Assembly: GCF_001550375.1 (NCBI RefSeq)
Contig: NZ_LRTR01000877.1
Location: 1-64,000, forward strand
Origin: Streptomyces europaeiscabiei
GTDB taxonomy: Bacteria; Actinomycetota; Actinomycetes; Streptomycetales; Streptomycetaceae
DNA: 64,000 nt
Reading direction: 5' to 3'
The first letter of the stretch is position 1. The number at the start of each line of letters is the position of its first letter. The notes beneath the pieces were generated by a model, which worked only from the letters and a program-made list of their open reading frames with translations, did no database searches and had not been told where the DNA came from. The position numbers were made by a program, and so were the translations under genes. Of this stretch, positions 17,638 to 26,879 are shown piece by piece.

Positions 17638-18852
17638 CTACTCGGCGAGGAAGTTGTCCAGGTGGGAGAGGAACGTGGGCCAGGCAGGGTCGTCGGCGGT
17701 GAACAGGTGGTTGCGGCCTTCGAGCAGGATCAGTCGGCTGTCGGGGATGAGAGTGGCCAGCTCCAGGGCCTGCGTGACGGGGATTCGTGCGTCGTCGCGG
17801 GAGTGGATGATCAGCGTGGGGCATGCCACCTGGTGGGCGATGTCGGAGACGTCGATGCGGGCGAACTCCTCCAGGAAACGCAGGCCGTTGGCGGGCGAGG
17901 TCGTCTGCCGTTGGTAGGCGGCGAACGCGTCCCATTCCGCGGGGGTGGCGTCGGCGAGGTACTGCGAGGCGACGTAACGAAGGAAACTGCTGTCCTGGGA
18001 GCGCCATCCGGCGCGGGCGATGTTCAGATCGACCTCTGCGGCATCGCGCTCGGTGTCGCTGCCGGCACGGATCAGCTGTCCCCGGGCGTAGGCCGAGGTG
18101 AGGATCAAGTGGCTGACCCGCTCTGGTCGGTGCGCGGCGTAGGCGACCGCCACCGCGCCGCCCTGTGACACCCCGAGCAGCGGGAAGCGGGCGAGCCCGA
18201 CGGCATCGGCCACGGAGTCGAGGTCGCCGATCAGGTCGTCGAGGGTGAAGCTGGGCACCGTCCACTCGGAGAGGCCGCAGCCCCGCTCGTCGTAACGGAT
18301 GAGCTGCCTGCCTCGAGTGAGGCCGTCGAACCAGTGCGCCCACATCGGTGTGGTCCGATCGAGGTCGAGGTGGGTCAGCCAGTTTGCGGTCTTCACCAGC
18401 GGCGGGCCTTCGCCCGTGGTGGCGTAGGCGATGCGAGTGCCGTCGGCGGAGCGGCAGAACCTGATGACCTCGTGGTCCGCGTGTGACACTGCCCCGGTGG
18501 CCGGGCCGGTGGGCGTGGCGGGCGGTGTCGTGGAGACAGCCGTCGCACGCGCGACGAACCGATGGCCGCGCTGAGCCACGGTACGAATGAACTGCTGCCG
18601 TGTGTCGCTGTCACCGATGGCTGAGCGGGCCGCGCGCAACCAGGTGGCGAGTTCGGCCTCGCTGACCGTGGTCGACTGCCCCAGCGCGTCGAGAAGCTCC
18701 TCCGCGCGGACGACGCGATCGCGGTGCTCGACGAGATGGCAGAGCAGATCCAGGGCCTGAGGCTCGACATGGACCTGCCGCCCGTCATGACTGAGCCGAC
18801 GACGTGCCGTATCCAACTCGTACTGCCCGAAGTGGTAAACCGCGCCGCCCAC
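17638..18852 (-). CDS. Second winged-helix/alpha-beta hydrolase fusion protein
   Basis: About 404 residues, collinear with and clearly similar throughout to the protein at 15034-16266. The head reads FGQYELDTARRRLSHDGRQV, the HTH region ELLDALGQSTTVSEAELATW, and the wing FIRTVAQRGHRFVA. The hydrolase has the elbow GVSQGG, acid HSRDDARIP and His in EGRNHLFTADDP, and both proteins share RQTTSPANG and FLEEFARIDVS. The GTG at 18852 aligns with the start of its paralogue; an upstream in-frame ATG at 18951 would add 33 proline-rich residues with no homology. The gene faces its paralogue, with the secreted-protein gene between. Confidence 0.82.
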   Translation of the reverse strand: MGGAVYHFGQYELDTARRRLSHDGRQVHVEPQALDLLCHLVEHRDRVVRAEELLDALGQSTTVSEAELATWLRAARSAIGDSDTRQQFIRTVAQRGHRFVARATAVSTTPPATPTGPATGAVSHADHEVIRFCRSADGTRIAYATTGEGPPLVKTANWLTHLDLDRTTPMWAHWFDGLTRGRQLIRYDERGCGLSEWTVPSFTLDDLIGDLDSVADAVGLARFPLLGVSQGGAVAVAYAAHRPERVSHLILTSAYARGQLIRAGSDTERDAAEVDLNIARAGWRSQDSSFLRYVASQYLADATPAEWDAFAAYQRQTTSPANGLRFLEEFARIDVSDIAHQVACPTLIIHSRDDARIPVTQALELATLIPDSRLILLEGRNHLFTADDPAWPTFLSHLDNFLAE

Positions 18853-18954
18853 AGCCGTGACTGTACAGCCTCCGTGCGGACCTGAGGGAGACGGGCGCGC
18901 CCACGGCGCCCGCTCCAACAGACCGACCGGACGCGGAAGTTGGACCGGCACGGG

Positions 18955-20529
18955 TCAGGGGCGGGCCCGCTCCCGCAGCCGACGTCGCAGGATCTTGCCG
19001 GAGGCCGCCTTCGGCACCGCCTCGATGAACTCGACCCGGCGGATCCTCTTGTACGGGGCGACCTGGCCCTCGACGTGCGCCATCACCTCGTCGGCGGTGA
19101 GCGACGCCCCGGGTGTCGGCACCACGAACGCCTTGGGCACCTCGTTGCCCTCCTCGTCGTAGACGCCGATCACCGCCGCGTCGGCGATACCCGGGTGGCT
19201 CACCAGGATCGCTTCGAGTTCGGCCGGCGCCACCTGGTAACCCTTGTACTTGATCAGTTCCTTGACCCGGTCGACGATGAACCAGTTGCCGTTCTCGTCG
19301 ACCCGTGCGATGTCACCGGTGTGCAGCCAGCCGTCGCCGTCGACCAGTGCGTCGGTGTCCTCCGGGCGGCCGAAGTAGCCCTTCATCACCTGTGGCCCCC
19401 GGATCCACACCTCGCCCGGCTCGCCCGCCGCCGCATCCAGCCCGGTGACCGGATCGACCAGCCGCGCCTGTGTCGACGGGAGCAAGTCCCCCACGCACGC
19501 CACGGGCTCGTCGCGGTTGCCGTCGGCGTGGAGATGCGAGGCGGGGGACAGCTCGGTCATGCCGTACGCCTGCCCGATCTCCACACCCAGCCGCTCGGCC
19601 ACCGCCGTCTGTACCCCGGCGTCCAGCGGGGCCGCGGCACAGATGACGCGCCGCAGGTGCGACAGGTCCAGCTTCCCCACCGCGGGGTGCTTGGCCAGCG
19701 CCAGCATCACCGGTGGGGCGACGTACGCGTGGGTGATCCGGTCGCGCTCCAGACTGGTCAGGAACGCGTCGAGGTCGAACCGCGCGTGCACATAGACGGT
19801 CGCGCCACGGCGCAGCGCGTTGTTGACCAACGCGGTCAGCCCGAAGATGTGGAAGAAGGGCAGGATCGCGATGACGCGGTCGTTCTCGTCGACCCGATGC
19901 AGCGCGTTCATCTGTTCGAGATTGGTGCACAGGTTGCGGTGGGTCAGCATCACGCCCTTGGGTACGCCCGTGGTGCCGCTCGAATAGGGCAGCACGGCGA
20001 CGTCCACGGCCGGATCGCTCTCGAACGCCGGCACATCGCAGTCGCTCAGCAACCCCAGCACCGAACGGTGACCTTCCGCCTTGTCACATACCAGGATCTC
20101 GGTGTCCCGGCCGGTCTGCCGCCGTACCAGCTCGACCGCGGCCCGCGCGGTCTCGACCAGGGCCGACACGCTCACCATCAGTCGCGCCTCGGCGTCGATC
20201 AGCTGCTTGGCGATCTCGGCCGGCGTGGCCAGCGGCGACAGTGTGGTCACCGTCCCGCCCGCGGTCGTGGTGGCGTAGAGGACCACGGGGAACAGGACCG
20301 TGTTCGGCGAGTGCAGCGCGACCACGTCGCCCTTGCCGATGCCCTCGGCGGCAAGGCCCGCCGCGATCCCGCGGACCAGTGCGGCCAGTTCGCCGTAGGT
20401 GAGCGTCCGTCCACTGGCCACGTCCACCAAGGCCGGCCGAGTTCCGCGCCGCGACGCATCGCCGAGCACCCACTTGTGGAGGGGATGATCGACGGGGGCG
20501 ACATCCGGGTACTTGCTCTTGAAGATCAT
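18955..20529 (-). CDS. 4-coumarate-CoA ligase-like acyl-CoA synthetase
   Basis: The 524-aa adenylate-forming enzyme activates a carboxylic acid to its CoA thioester through an acyl-AMP. Signature motifs are complete: PYSSGTTGVPKGV (P-loop), YGMTELSP, GWLHTGD, the hinge region VDRVKELIKYKGYQV and the catalytic Lys in KAASGKILRR. Length and the ELIKYKG phrase fit plant-like 4-coumarate-CoA ligases of Streptomyces, so an aromatic acid such as a cinnamate is the likely substrate, but long-chain acids cannot be excluded. It is on the same strand as the preceding regulator gene, with a 102-base gap. A decayed aromatic hydroxylase lies upstream. Confidence 0.88.
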   Translation of the reverse strand: MIFKSKYPDVAPVDHPLHKWVLGDASRRGTRPALVDVASGRTLTYGELAALVRGIAAGLAAEGIGKGDVVALHSPNTVLFPVVLYATTTAGGTVTTLSPLATPAEIAKQLIDAEARLMVSVSALVETARAAVELVRRQTGRDTEILVCDKAEGHRSVLGLLSDCDVPAFESDPAVDVAVLPYSSGTTGVPKGVMLTHRNLCTNLEQMNALHRVDENDRVIAILPFFHIFGLTALVNNALRRGATVYVHARFDLDAFLTSLERDRITHAYVAPPVMLALAKHPAVGKLDLSHLRRVICAAAPLDAGVQTAVAERLGVEIGQAYGMTELSPASHLHADGNRDEPVACVGDLLPSTQARLVDPVTGLDAAAGEPGEVWIRGPQVMKGYFGRPEDTDALVDGDGWLHTGDIARVDENGNWFIVDRVKELIKYKGYQVAPAELEAILVSHPGIADAAVIGVYDEEGNEVPKAFVVPTPGASLTADEVMAHVEGQVAPYKRIRRVEFIEAVPKAASGKILRRRLRERARP

Positions 20530-20959
20530 GACGTCTCCGTATCTCGGTTCTCGCTGCGCCGGTCAGAACAGCCGATGGTTCTGAGGGCGGGCGACGACGG
20601 CCCCGGAACCGAACGGTCTGCCGGGGCACAGGCGGGAGGGACCGGGTCCGCTCAACCATCGGGCATGCCACCACACCGGAGCTTGGTGGAAACCTGAGGC
20701 TTTTCTGAGGAGCGGGGAGCGGCTGACTGCGACCCCGGCCCGGCCATTGCCGCCGTGCCGGGTGTCTGCTGGTTGAGTAGGCAACCATTTCGGGGACTTC
20801 GGATGTGAGGCGTCGGCGGCACCATGAGCGCCGTGGCCGCCACCGCCGCGGACGCTACGAGGCTCTGTGTCCGCACGGTCCGGCCGTGGTGTCGCCAACA
20901 CCGGTCCAACTGGCTGTGGGGAGAGTCCGGCATGAGCAGGCGGACAAGTGGCGTGGACC

Positions 20960-21817
20960 GCGCCGTACAGCGGGCGCGGTGCGGCACCTGTCGCCACACC
21001 GAGATCCCCGCACGCTGCGGCCGGCCGTGTGACCCGCCCGGCCGACCTCGACGCGGACGGCCGCGACGCAACCAGGACGCCGATCTGGCGGCACTGCGGA
21101 GAATCCAGGACGGACCCGTGGCCGAACAGGTCGAGTGTGGAAGTGCTGGCGTCCCACCACGCGTGCGCGGCGCAGTAGCCGGGCTCGCTGCCGGGCGCCA
21201 GTCGGCGTTCGGCTTGCCGGGGCGCATCGCCGCATCGGGGTCCTCGATGACGGTCGGCGAGCGGTAGCGCAGCCCGAAGTGGATCTCCGAGGCATCGAAC
21301 TCCCGCTGTACGCCGCTGCTCTCCAGCCGCTGTGCCATCTCCGCACGGGCCCGCTCGCCCTCCGGCCGTTCAGGTGATTTCGGGCGGCACCTGCCTGCGC
21401 AGGGTGCGCTGGAGGCTGCGGTTGGCCTCGTTCAGGCCCACGGCTATCGGCCTGCGCTCGGTGCCGTACCTGTCGAGCAGCCCGCGCCCGGCCCAGCTGT
21501 TGAGCGTGGTGGCGAGCTTCCCTCCCAGGGCGGCGACGTTTCCGGTGCTGGTGTTGAGCCCGAAGCCGCAGGAGGGCGCCAGGGTGTGTGCGGCGTCGTC
21601 GGTGAGGAAGCTTCGCCTGGGCCCAGTATCGGTCGACGGCGGAGTCGTCCACGCCCACGACCAATTTGTACAGATTACTGCCGCTCGGTGAACGCATCGG
21701 GAAGCGCAGCGTGGACGACAGCATGAGGAAGAACACGAGGGCGGCGCGGTCGCCGAGACGCTCCCTGAGCTCGGGAGCCCGGAAGAGGATGTTCACGGAA
21801 GACCCTGCTTGGCGCAT
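20960..21817 (-). pseudogene. FAD-dependent aromatic monooxygenase, C-terminal half, frameshifted
   Basis: Read right to left, the pieces in three frames are collinear: GSSVNILFRAPELRERLGDR and SNLYKLVVGVDDSAVDRYW; then TDDAAHTLAPSCGFGLNTST and NSWAGRGLLDRYGTERRPIA; then RLESSGVQREFDASEIHFGL and YRSPTVIEDPDA. This is the FAD-binding GDAAH region, the Y-ERRP segment and the middle domain of a PheA/TfdB-like hydroxylase. The N-terminal half is absent and there are at least two frameshifts. It may once have worked with the acyl-CoA ligase on aromatic compounds. Confidence 0.68.
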
Positions 21818-21922
21818 GGGATGCAGCCCGAGCGGGCAGGGCCGAGCCGTAACGGCATACAGCCCACCCCCTCATCCAGCACAGCACAGCACGGCGACGA
21901 CGCCGTATTCCGGCACCTGCTC

Positions 21923-22537
21923 CTACTGCAGCGCCTGCCCGACGCGCTGGTAGGCATCCAGCCGATGCTGTTCCCTGGCGGCACGAACATCCGGGTCGGG
22001 TGACCACAACGCTTGCCGACTGGGGTGATAGGTGCTGACGACCTCGTACTGGCCTTGCCGCACCAGCTCGGGATGTGTCCTCTCCAGCCGTCGCCAGCCG
22101 TCCTGCGCATCCCCTCCCTGCAGGAGGACGACTTCGATGCGGGACAGCAGACCAAGGAGCCGAGCCAGCACCGTGACCCCTGCCTGCCGCTCCTCCGCGT
22201 TGGGCGCGCGGTTGATGTACCAGGGGTAGGCGTTCCACGGAACGGTGTCGCGAGGCTCAATGCCGGCCTCCGCGAAACCACTGCACTGACGCTCGGCGGT
22301 CGCGTCGTCGTTCTCCACACACAAGAACCCTGAGCCGGTGCCGTTCTGTGTCTTGGGGCCGGGATCGCGCAGGATGCACAGCACGCGTGCCTCCACGCCT
22401 CCATGCCACGGCGCGACGTACGGCATCCAGCCACGGCCGTCCTGGTCCCGCAACTCGTCGACCATCTCGTTGACGGCACGGACGTGCGGCGCGTACAGGT
22501 CCTTCTCCTGCTCCGTACGAAACGCCTCATCCGCCAT
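21923..22537 (-). CDS. Uracil-DNA glycosylase superfamily-like protein
   Basis: About 204 residues. ARVLCILRDPGPKT near residue 50 occupies the position of the first active-site loop of the UDG fold, a middle segment VPWNAYPWYINRAP follows, and STYHPSRQALW near the end matches the HPS-type second loop. Canonical catalytic residues of families 1-5 are not all evident, so it may bind rather than cut DNA, or act on another base. Of two nearby starts (GTG at 22549, ATG at 22537) I prefer the ATG. The preceding, damaged gene ends within a few bases, so the two were an operon. Confidence 0.62.
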   Translation of the reverse strand: MADEAFRTEQEKDLYAPHVRAVNEMVDELRDQDGRGWMPYVAPWHGGVEARVLCILRDPGPKTQNGTGSGFLCVENDDATAERQCSGFAEAGIEPRDTVPWNAYPWYINRAPNAEERQAGVTVLARLLGLLSRIEVVLLQGGDAQDGWRRLERTHPELVRQGQYEVVSTYHPSRQALWSPDPDVRAAREQHRLDAYQRVGQALQ

Positions 22538-22542
22538 GCGTC

Positions 22543-23033
22543 TCACCACATTGGCCTCCAGTGCTGCTCAGCTGTCCTGGCCGGCCACAGTAACTGCGCC
22601 CACTGACAATGGCGGAGGCGGATTGCTGCCGGAGCCGACGCAGGTTCTCGGATGGCCCGGCCCAGGGGGCGGCAAGCAGCGATGGCGTCCGTGGTGCCGT
22701 CGGCGCCTCCAGCGCTTGATATGCGAGTCGCCTCAGATGCCGTATGAGGATCGACAGGAACCGCTCGGGCTCCACCACGCAGAGAACACTCGTGAGGAGG
22801 GCCTCGTTGAAGCCTGTCATGGCGAACGACTTCGTGCCGTCGAGGGCCTGCTGCAGCCGGTCCTCGCGCGGAACGTCGTCTGGCCCGTGGAGAAGGTATT
22901 CGATCGTCCGGCGGGTCGATTCCGCAGCCGCGGAATCGACCATGGCGTTCCACGCGGCGTTGAACACGGACTGGTTGCCGGGGGTGGGCTCCCATGTCGG
23001 AATGGGCCAAGTCCTTGAGGAGCGTGGGGTCAT
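22543..23033 (-). pseudogene. Conserved-looking hypothetical protein, probably frameshifted
   Basis: From an ATG at 23033 one frame is fluent through QSVFNAAWNAMVDSAAAEST and TSVLCVVEPERFLSILI. After about 22740 it becomes low in complexity, while a neighbouring frame ends QWAQLLWPARTAEQHWRPMW and a TGA, which reads like a natural C-terminus. A frameshift with a small deletion between the two is the simplest explanation. I do not recognise the family. The stop overlaps the region of the next gene's start, as in an operon. Confidence 0.4.
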
Positions 23034-23059
23034 ATGTGCGCGCAGGGCGGACGCGCCGT

Positions 23060-23566
23060 TCAGGGCAGGTGATGTCCAGCGGCGTCGAGTCGTACGAACG
23101 GGATTGTTCTGCCCGCCCCCTGGAACGATGCCGCGCTGCCGTCCACGGTCAGGCCCATGAACGCGCACAGGCGGCGGGCGAACCGTGGATGCCGCACCGC
23201 GTAGTGGGCCATGACCTCTGCCCCCTCTTCAGGGGGGAGGAACCGCGCGTCGACCGCGTAGTGGCGATTCCCCATCTGGACGACGGTCTGCGGCTGGCGG
23301 CGCAGGTTGCGGTACCAGTCCGCCTTCGGTCCGAAGCCGGACGCCACCGTCCAACTGCCCCCTGCCGGATCGCGGGCCACCACCTCCAGGACCACGTGGC
23401 GGTCGGCTCCGGTGACGCGACCGGTGTGGTGCAGCAGCAGGAACCGTCTGCCGAGGACCGGTCCCAGACCCGCACGGAACAGCAGGATCGGCAGCCGTAG
23501 AGCGAAGCGTCGCCATCCGGAGGGGTGTTGAGGGAGCCGTGGGGTAGTGGTGTCCGGTCGCCGCAT
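23060..23566 (-). CDS. F420-dependent nitroreductase-family protein (DUF385)
   Basis: The 168-aa protein has the split-barrel fold of deazaflavin (F420H2)-dependent nitroreductases. Markers are LLHHTGRVTGADRHVVLEVV, the cofactor-binding WTVASGFGPKADWYRNL and QTVVQMGNRHYAVDARFL. F420 is an actinobacterial hallmark, which fits the host. It would reduce a quinone, nitro compound or similar substrate in the cytoplasm. A GGAGG ribosome site supports the ATG at 23566. It is divergent from the SpoIIE-type phosphatase gene, and the shared intergenic region holds one copy of the 6-7-6 palindrome. Confidence 0.86.
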   Translation of the reverse strand: MRRPDTTTPRLPQHPSGWRRFALRLPILLFRAGLGPVLGRRFLLLHHTGRVTGADRHVVLEVVARDPAGGSWTVASGFGPKADWYRNLRRQPQTVVQMGNRHYAVDARFLPPEEGAEVMAHYAVRHPRFARRLCAFMGLTVDGSAASFQGAGRTIPFVRLDAAGHHLP

Positions 23567-23587
23567 CGTCGCCTCCAAGGGCTGGGG

Positions 23588-23606
23588 AATGCCGGCTCTC
23601 GGCATC
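23588..23606 (+). promoter_or_regulatory. 6-7-6 palindrome, copy f (weakest)
   Basis: AATGCC-GGCTCTC-GGCATC has the same geometry as the other copies in this window. It is followed four bases later by GGGTAA (23611-23616), a possible -10 of a stress promoter for the SpoIIE-type phosphatase gene. Confidence 0.35.
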
Positions 23607-23728
23607 GATTGGGTAAAGGGCCGGAGCGAGAGCCGTGCCGTCGCGGCAACCCTTGCATAGTATAAAGGTTGGGGAGGGGTGTCTGGGCAAGGCGGCTCTC
23701 CAGTGTCGCGACACCGCTGGAGTGCGCC

Positions 23729-24817
23729 ATGACCATGAAAGAGCCGCCGTCGAACGGCACGCTGCTGTCCTGCATGCCGGTCGCGGTCATGGCCGTGGTG
23801 ACGGGCGTGGACGTAGTGGCCGGGCCCGGGGTGGGGTTGTTGCCGCTGGTGTCGCTCGGGCCGGCCTTCTCCGGGCTGGTCGGGGGATGGCGGCGTACTG
23901 CCGTGATCGGCGTGGTGGCTCTGCTGCTGTGCGTGGGGCTCGGCCTGTACAACGGGTTGTTCGAGGAACGCCGGGGCTTCGCGGCCATCGGGTCGGTGGC
24001 AGGTGTCACCGGTGTGGGTATCGCGGCGGCCGTGATGCGTTCGCGCCGGGAGGCGGAGCTGGCCGGTGTCCGCTCGATCGCCGAGGTCGCCCAGCGGGTG
24101 CTGCTGCGGCCCGTGCCCCTGACGGCGGGCCCGCTGCAGGTGGCGGTTTCGTACACCTCTGCCGTCGCCGAGGCGCGGATCGGGGGAGATCTCTACGAGG
24201 TGGTCGCCTCCCCGCACGGCGTCCGAGTGATCGTCGGCGACGTCCAGGGCAAGGGGCTGACCGCGGTCGAGACCGCCGCGGTGGTGCTCGGCGCCTTCCG
24301 GGAGGCCGCACATGACGAACCCGACCTGGTGAGGCTCGGCGAGCGTCTGGAGCGCAGTGTGGCCCGGGAGTTGGAGGGCGAGAAGTTCGTCACCGCGATC
24401 CTCGCCGAGATCGGCTCCGACCGCGAGGCCGTGTTCCTCAACTACGGCCATCCTGCCCCCATGCGCCTGTGCCGGGACGGTACCGCCGACTTCCCCCAGC
24501 CGCCCTCCTACGCGTTGCCCCTGGGGCTGGGCGCCCATGGAAGCGATGGCCCCAAGCCGTACCCGGTGGCGTTCCACCCGGGCGAGCAGCTGCTGCTGTA
24601 CACCGACGGTGTCACCGAGGCCCGCGACGAGCACGGTTCATTCTTCCGGCTCGCCGACCGGGCGTACCTGCTGAAGGACGCCGACCCGCACAGTGCGCTG
24701 GACGCGTTGCGCGAGGACGTGGTGCGGCACGCGTCCGGGCCGCCGCACGACGACGCCGCGATGCTCCTGCTGCGCTATCACGGTCATGGAATGGGAAAAT
24801 CTGCTCGGGCCGATTGA
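23729..24817 (+). CDS. Membrane-bound SpoIIE-type PP2C phosphatase
   Basis: The 362-aa protein has three N-terminal membrane helices (about residues 12-30, 40-72 and 84-100) and a C-terminal SpoIIE/RsbU phosphatase domain. Metal-binding acidic motifs are all present: ARIGGDLYEV, VIVGDVQGKG, LLYTDGVTEARD and PPHDDAAML. It would dephosphorylate a STAS anti-anti-sigma factor and so release a stress sigma factor. No sensor domain other than the membrane part is visible. The ATG at 23729 precedes TMKEPPSNG, and in-frame upstream codons lack a start with a ribosome site. A MarR gene follows 34 bases later. A STAS protein is encoded at 43601-43936, but partnership is inference. Confidence 0.88.
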   Translation: MTMKEPPSNGTLLSCMPVAVMAVVTGVDVVAGPGVGLLPLVSLGPAFSGLVGGWRRTAVIGVVALLLCVGLGLYNGLFEERRGFAAIGSVAGVTGVGIAAAVMRSRREAELAGVRSIAEVAQRVLLRPVPLTAGPLQVAVSYTSAVAEARIGGDLYEVVASPHGVRVIVGDVQGKGLTAVETAAVVLGAFREAAHDEPDLVRLGERLERSVARELEGEKFVTAILAEIGSDREAVFLNYGHPAPMRLCRDGTADFPQPPSYALPLGLGAHGSDGPKPYPVAFHPGEQLLLYTDGVTEARDEHGSFFRLADRAYLLKDADPHSALDALREDVVRHASGPPHDDAAMLLLRYHGHGMGKSARAD

Positions 24818-24851
24818 GCGTGCGGGTGCTTCGGCGCGTAGAAAGGGAGGC

Positions 24852-25385
24852 ATGGCGGAACACAGGGCCCCCGCGGGGGACATGGATGATGTTGATGCGG
24901 TCACGCGTGCGGTGCTGACCGCGTCACGGCTGCTCGTGGCGGTCTCGGCGCGTTCCCTGGCCGAGGTCGAGGAACGGGTGACGCTTCCGCAGTTCCGCAT
25001 GCTGGTGGTGCTGTCCACTCGTGGTGCCACGAAGTTGGTCGTGCTCGCGGACCTGCTCCAGGTGGCGCCCTCCACTGCGATGCGCATGGTGGACCGCCTG
25101 ATCGCCGCCGGGCTCGCCGACCGTCAGGTCAACCCGGACAATCGCCGCGAGACCATGCTCCAGCTCACGGACGAGGGGCGGCGCACGGTCGCGGACGTCA
25201 CCGCGAGGCGGCGTGCCGAGATCGCGGCGATCGTCGGGCGGCTCGGGTCGGATCAACGGGCGGCACTCGTCGGGGCGCTCACCGCGTTCAACGAGGCGGG
25301 TGGAGAGCCCCTGGCCCCGGTGTCGGACGATCCGGAGTTGTATCCGCTGGGATGGGTGGATACGGCGGCCGGGCGCGGCGCCTGA
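24852..25385 (+). CDS. MarR-family transcriptional regulator
   Basis: The 177-aa protein has the MarR core: LPQFRMLVVLSTRGATKLVV, the HTH LADLLQVAPSTAMRMVDRLI and the wing RQVNPDNRRETMLQLTDEGR. The C-terminal 30 residues are an extra tail ending LYPLGWVDTAAGRGA. A strong AAAGGGAGG precedes the ATG. Its place 34 bases after the phosphatase suggests co-transcription, and it may adjust expression of the phosphatase operon; the ligand is unknown. Confidence 0.88.
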   Translation: MAEHRAPAGDMDDVDAVTRAVLTASRLLVAVSARSLAEVEERVTLPQFRMLVVLSTRGATKLVVLADLLQVAPSTAMRMVDRLIAAGLADRQVNPDNRRETMLQLTDEGRRTVADVTARRRAEIAAIVGRLGSDQRAALVGALTAFNEAGGEPLAPVSDDPELYPLGWVDTAAGRGA

Positions 25386-25515
25386 GGGTGACCGTCATGG
25401 TCCGTGGCTCCTGCCGCGGTCGCGAGTGCTGGGCTGCACTGCGCCACCCTTGCCAGGTTTCGCATGACGCAAGAGAGTCGTGAAGAGTGACGGCGGGAGT
25501 GGTGACGCGGGTTCG

Positions 25516-25534
25516 GTTGCCGAAGCCCGGCAGT
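25516..25534 (+). promoter_or_regulatory. 6-7-6 palindrome, copy a
   Basis: GTTGCC-GAAGCCC-GGCAGT, about 155 bases before a decayed small membrane protein gene. It matches the consensus ACTGCC-GGAAnnn-GGCAGT in both arms with one or two changes. Confidence 0.4.
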
Positions 25535-25688
25535 GCGCGCCGTTTCCCCATATGCGGGTGAAGGTGGTGCGGCTGTGGGGCGTGGTGCCGCCATGGGGGC
25601 GTTGCGACTCGCGGACAGGGGACAACCGGGAGTGGAGTAGCGGGTGCCCAGGCTGCGTCGGCAACCGCCCGTGGCGGAAGCGGGACTG

Positions 25689-25926
25689 ATGTCCCATCTG
25701 AGGACATCCGCGTGGGGGCCCGCGGAGTTCGTCGGCCTGCCGCCGCGGTGGCTTCTCGCCGAGGGGCTGGTCGCGGGGCTTCTGGCCTCCGCGGGGCCGC
25801 TTGGCCGACTTGGCGGCCCTGGCGTGCGCCCTGGTCGCCGGGTGCGCGCTCGCGGTCGTGCGCTCCTTCCAGCTGGCCCCCGCCCCTACGGCGACCGAGA
25901 CCCGGCCTCGTCCTCACGCCGATTGA
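25689..25926 (+). pseudogene. Small membrane protein, frameshifted
   Basis: From the ATG at 25689 the frame reads SAWGPAEFVGLPPRWLLAEG and VAGLLASAGPLGR. After a one-base shift near 25800 a natural ending follows (LADLAALACALVAGCALAVV, then QLAPAPTATETRPRPHAD and TGA). Together these make a plausible two-helix protein of about 78 residues. Function unknown. Confidence 0.45.
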
Positions 25927-25959
25927 GGACGAGGCCGGCGCGGTGAACCGGTGGCCGTG

Positions 25960-26718
25960 TCACTCCGACGGCGACGGCGACGCGCCGGCTGTCGGGCTGG
26001 CCGTCGGGGCGGCGGTCTGCACGTTCAGGTCCGGGCGAGGGGTCAGGACGACCATCGGGGCTCCCTGCTGGGGCACGGGCGGGGTGGCCTGCTCGCTGGG
26101 GAGTTTAGGCGGGTTGGTCTGCTGGTAGTTGACCTGGTCGTGGTTGACCAGGCCGGTCTTCTCCAGCACGGTGATGTGGTCGAGCACGGTGTCGTTGGCG
26201 AGGTCGGCCAGCTGGCGCACGAGGGTGTTCCTCGTGCTGGCGCGGATCTTGGCGATGGCCGGGAAGATCTGGCCGTGCGTGACGCGCATGATCTGTACCG
26301 CGGTGGAGTCGAACTCCTTGCCGGTCGCCGCGTCGACGGTCGCCACGAACTGCTGCTGTTGCGGGCTCGCCTGGTTGTTGAGCGTGATGTTCAGCTCTGG
26401 AGCGATCTTGCGGCACATCTCGTCGAGGCCGGCGTGCCCGACGACCAGGTGTTCTCCGGCCTCCTTCATCTCCGGTGTCGTGCCGCGTTCCATGGCCATC
26501 TCGCCGAGCGGGTACTCCCACAGTCCGGCGGAGCGGACCTTGATGACGAAGTCCCGGTCGGCCTCCGTCAGGGGGCCGTACTGGGTGTTGGCGATGATCC
26601 GCTCCGTGCCTGTGGCCGCCTTCTCGACGCCCAGCAGGGCGGGGTAGGCGAGCGCGGCGACGGTCAGCAGCAGACCGCCACTCACGAAGATCGTTCCGAT
26701 GCTCCACGTACGACTCAT
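25960..26718 (-). CDS. DUF4142 protein with N-terminal membrane anchor
   Basis: The 252-aa exported protein has an N-terminal hydrophobic segment (SIGTIFVSGGLLLTVAALAY) and then a DUF4142 ferritin-like helical domain (TEADRDFVIKVRSAGLWEYP; MAMERGTTPEMKEAGEHLVV). A C-terminal tail rich in Pro, Thr, Ala and Ser follows and probably lies in or near the cell wall. The domain recurs in secreted stress proteins, but its activity is not established. An AGGAG ribosome site supports the ATG at 26718; the upstream in-frame extension has no homology. Confidence 0.82.
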   Translation of the reverse strand: MSRTWSIGTIFVSGGLLLTVAALAYPALLGVEKAATGTERIIANTQYGPLTEADRDFVIKVRSAGLWEYPLGEMAMERGTTPEMKEAGEHLVVGHAGLDEMCRKIAPELNITLNNQASPQQQQFVATVDAATGKEFDSTAVQIMRVTHGQIFPAIAKIRASTRNTLVRQLADLANDTVLDHITVLEKTGLVNHDQVNYQQTNPPKLPSEQATPPVPQQGAPMVVLTPRPDLNVQTAAPTASPTAGASPSPSE

Positions 26719-26879
26719 GGCAACTCCTGGCAGCGGGTGGCCGTACCGGCGAGTCCGACGTGGTGCGCCGGACTCGCCGTGCGGCTGGGTCGCCAGGGGG
26801 TACGGATGAGAACGGCGAATCAATCATTGCGCTGGGTAAAATTTGCAGTGTGCCCGGGAGGGGTGCCTCGGTGATTCAG

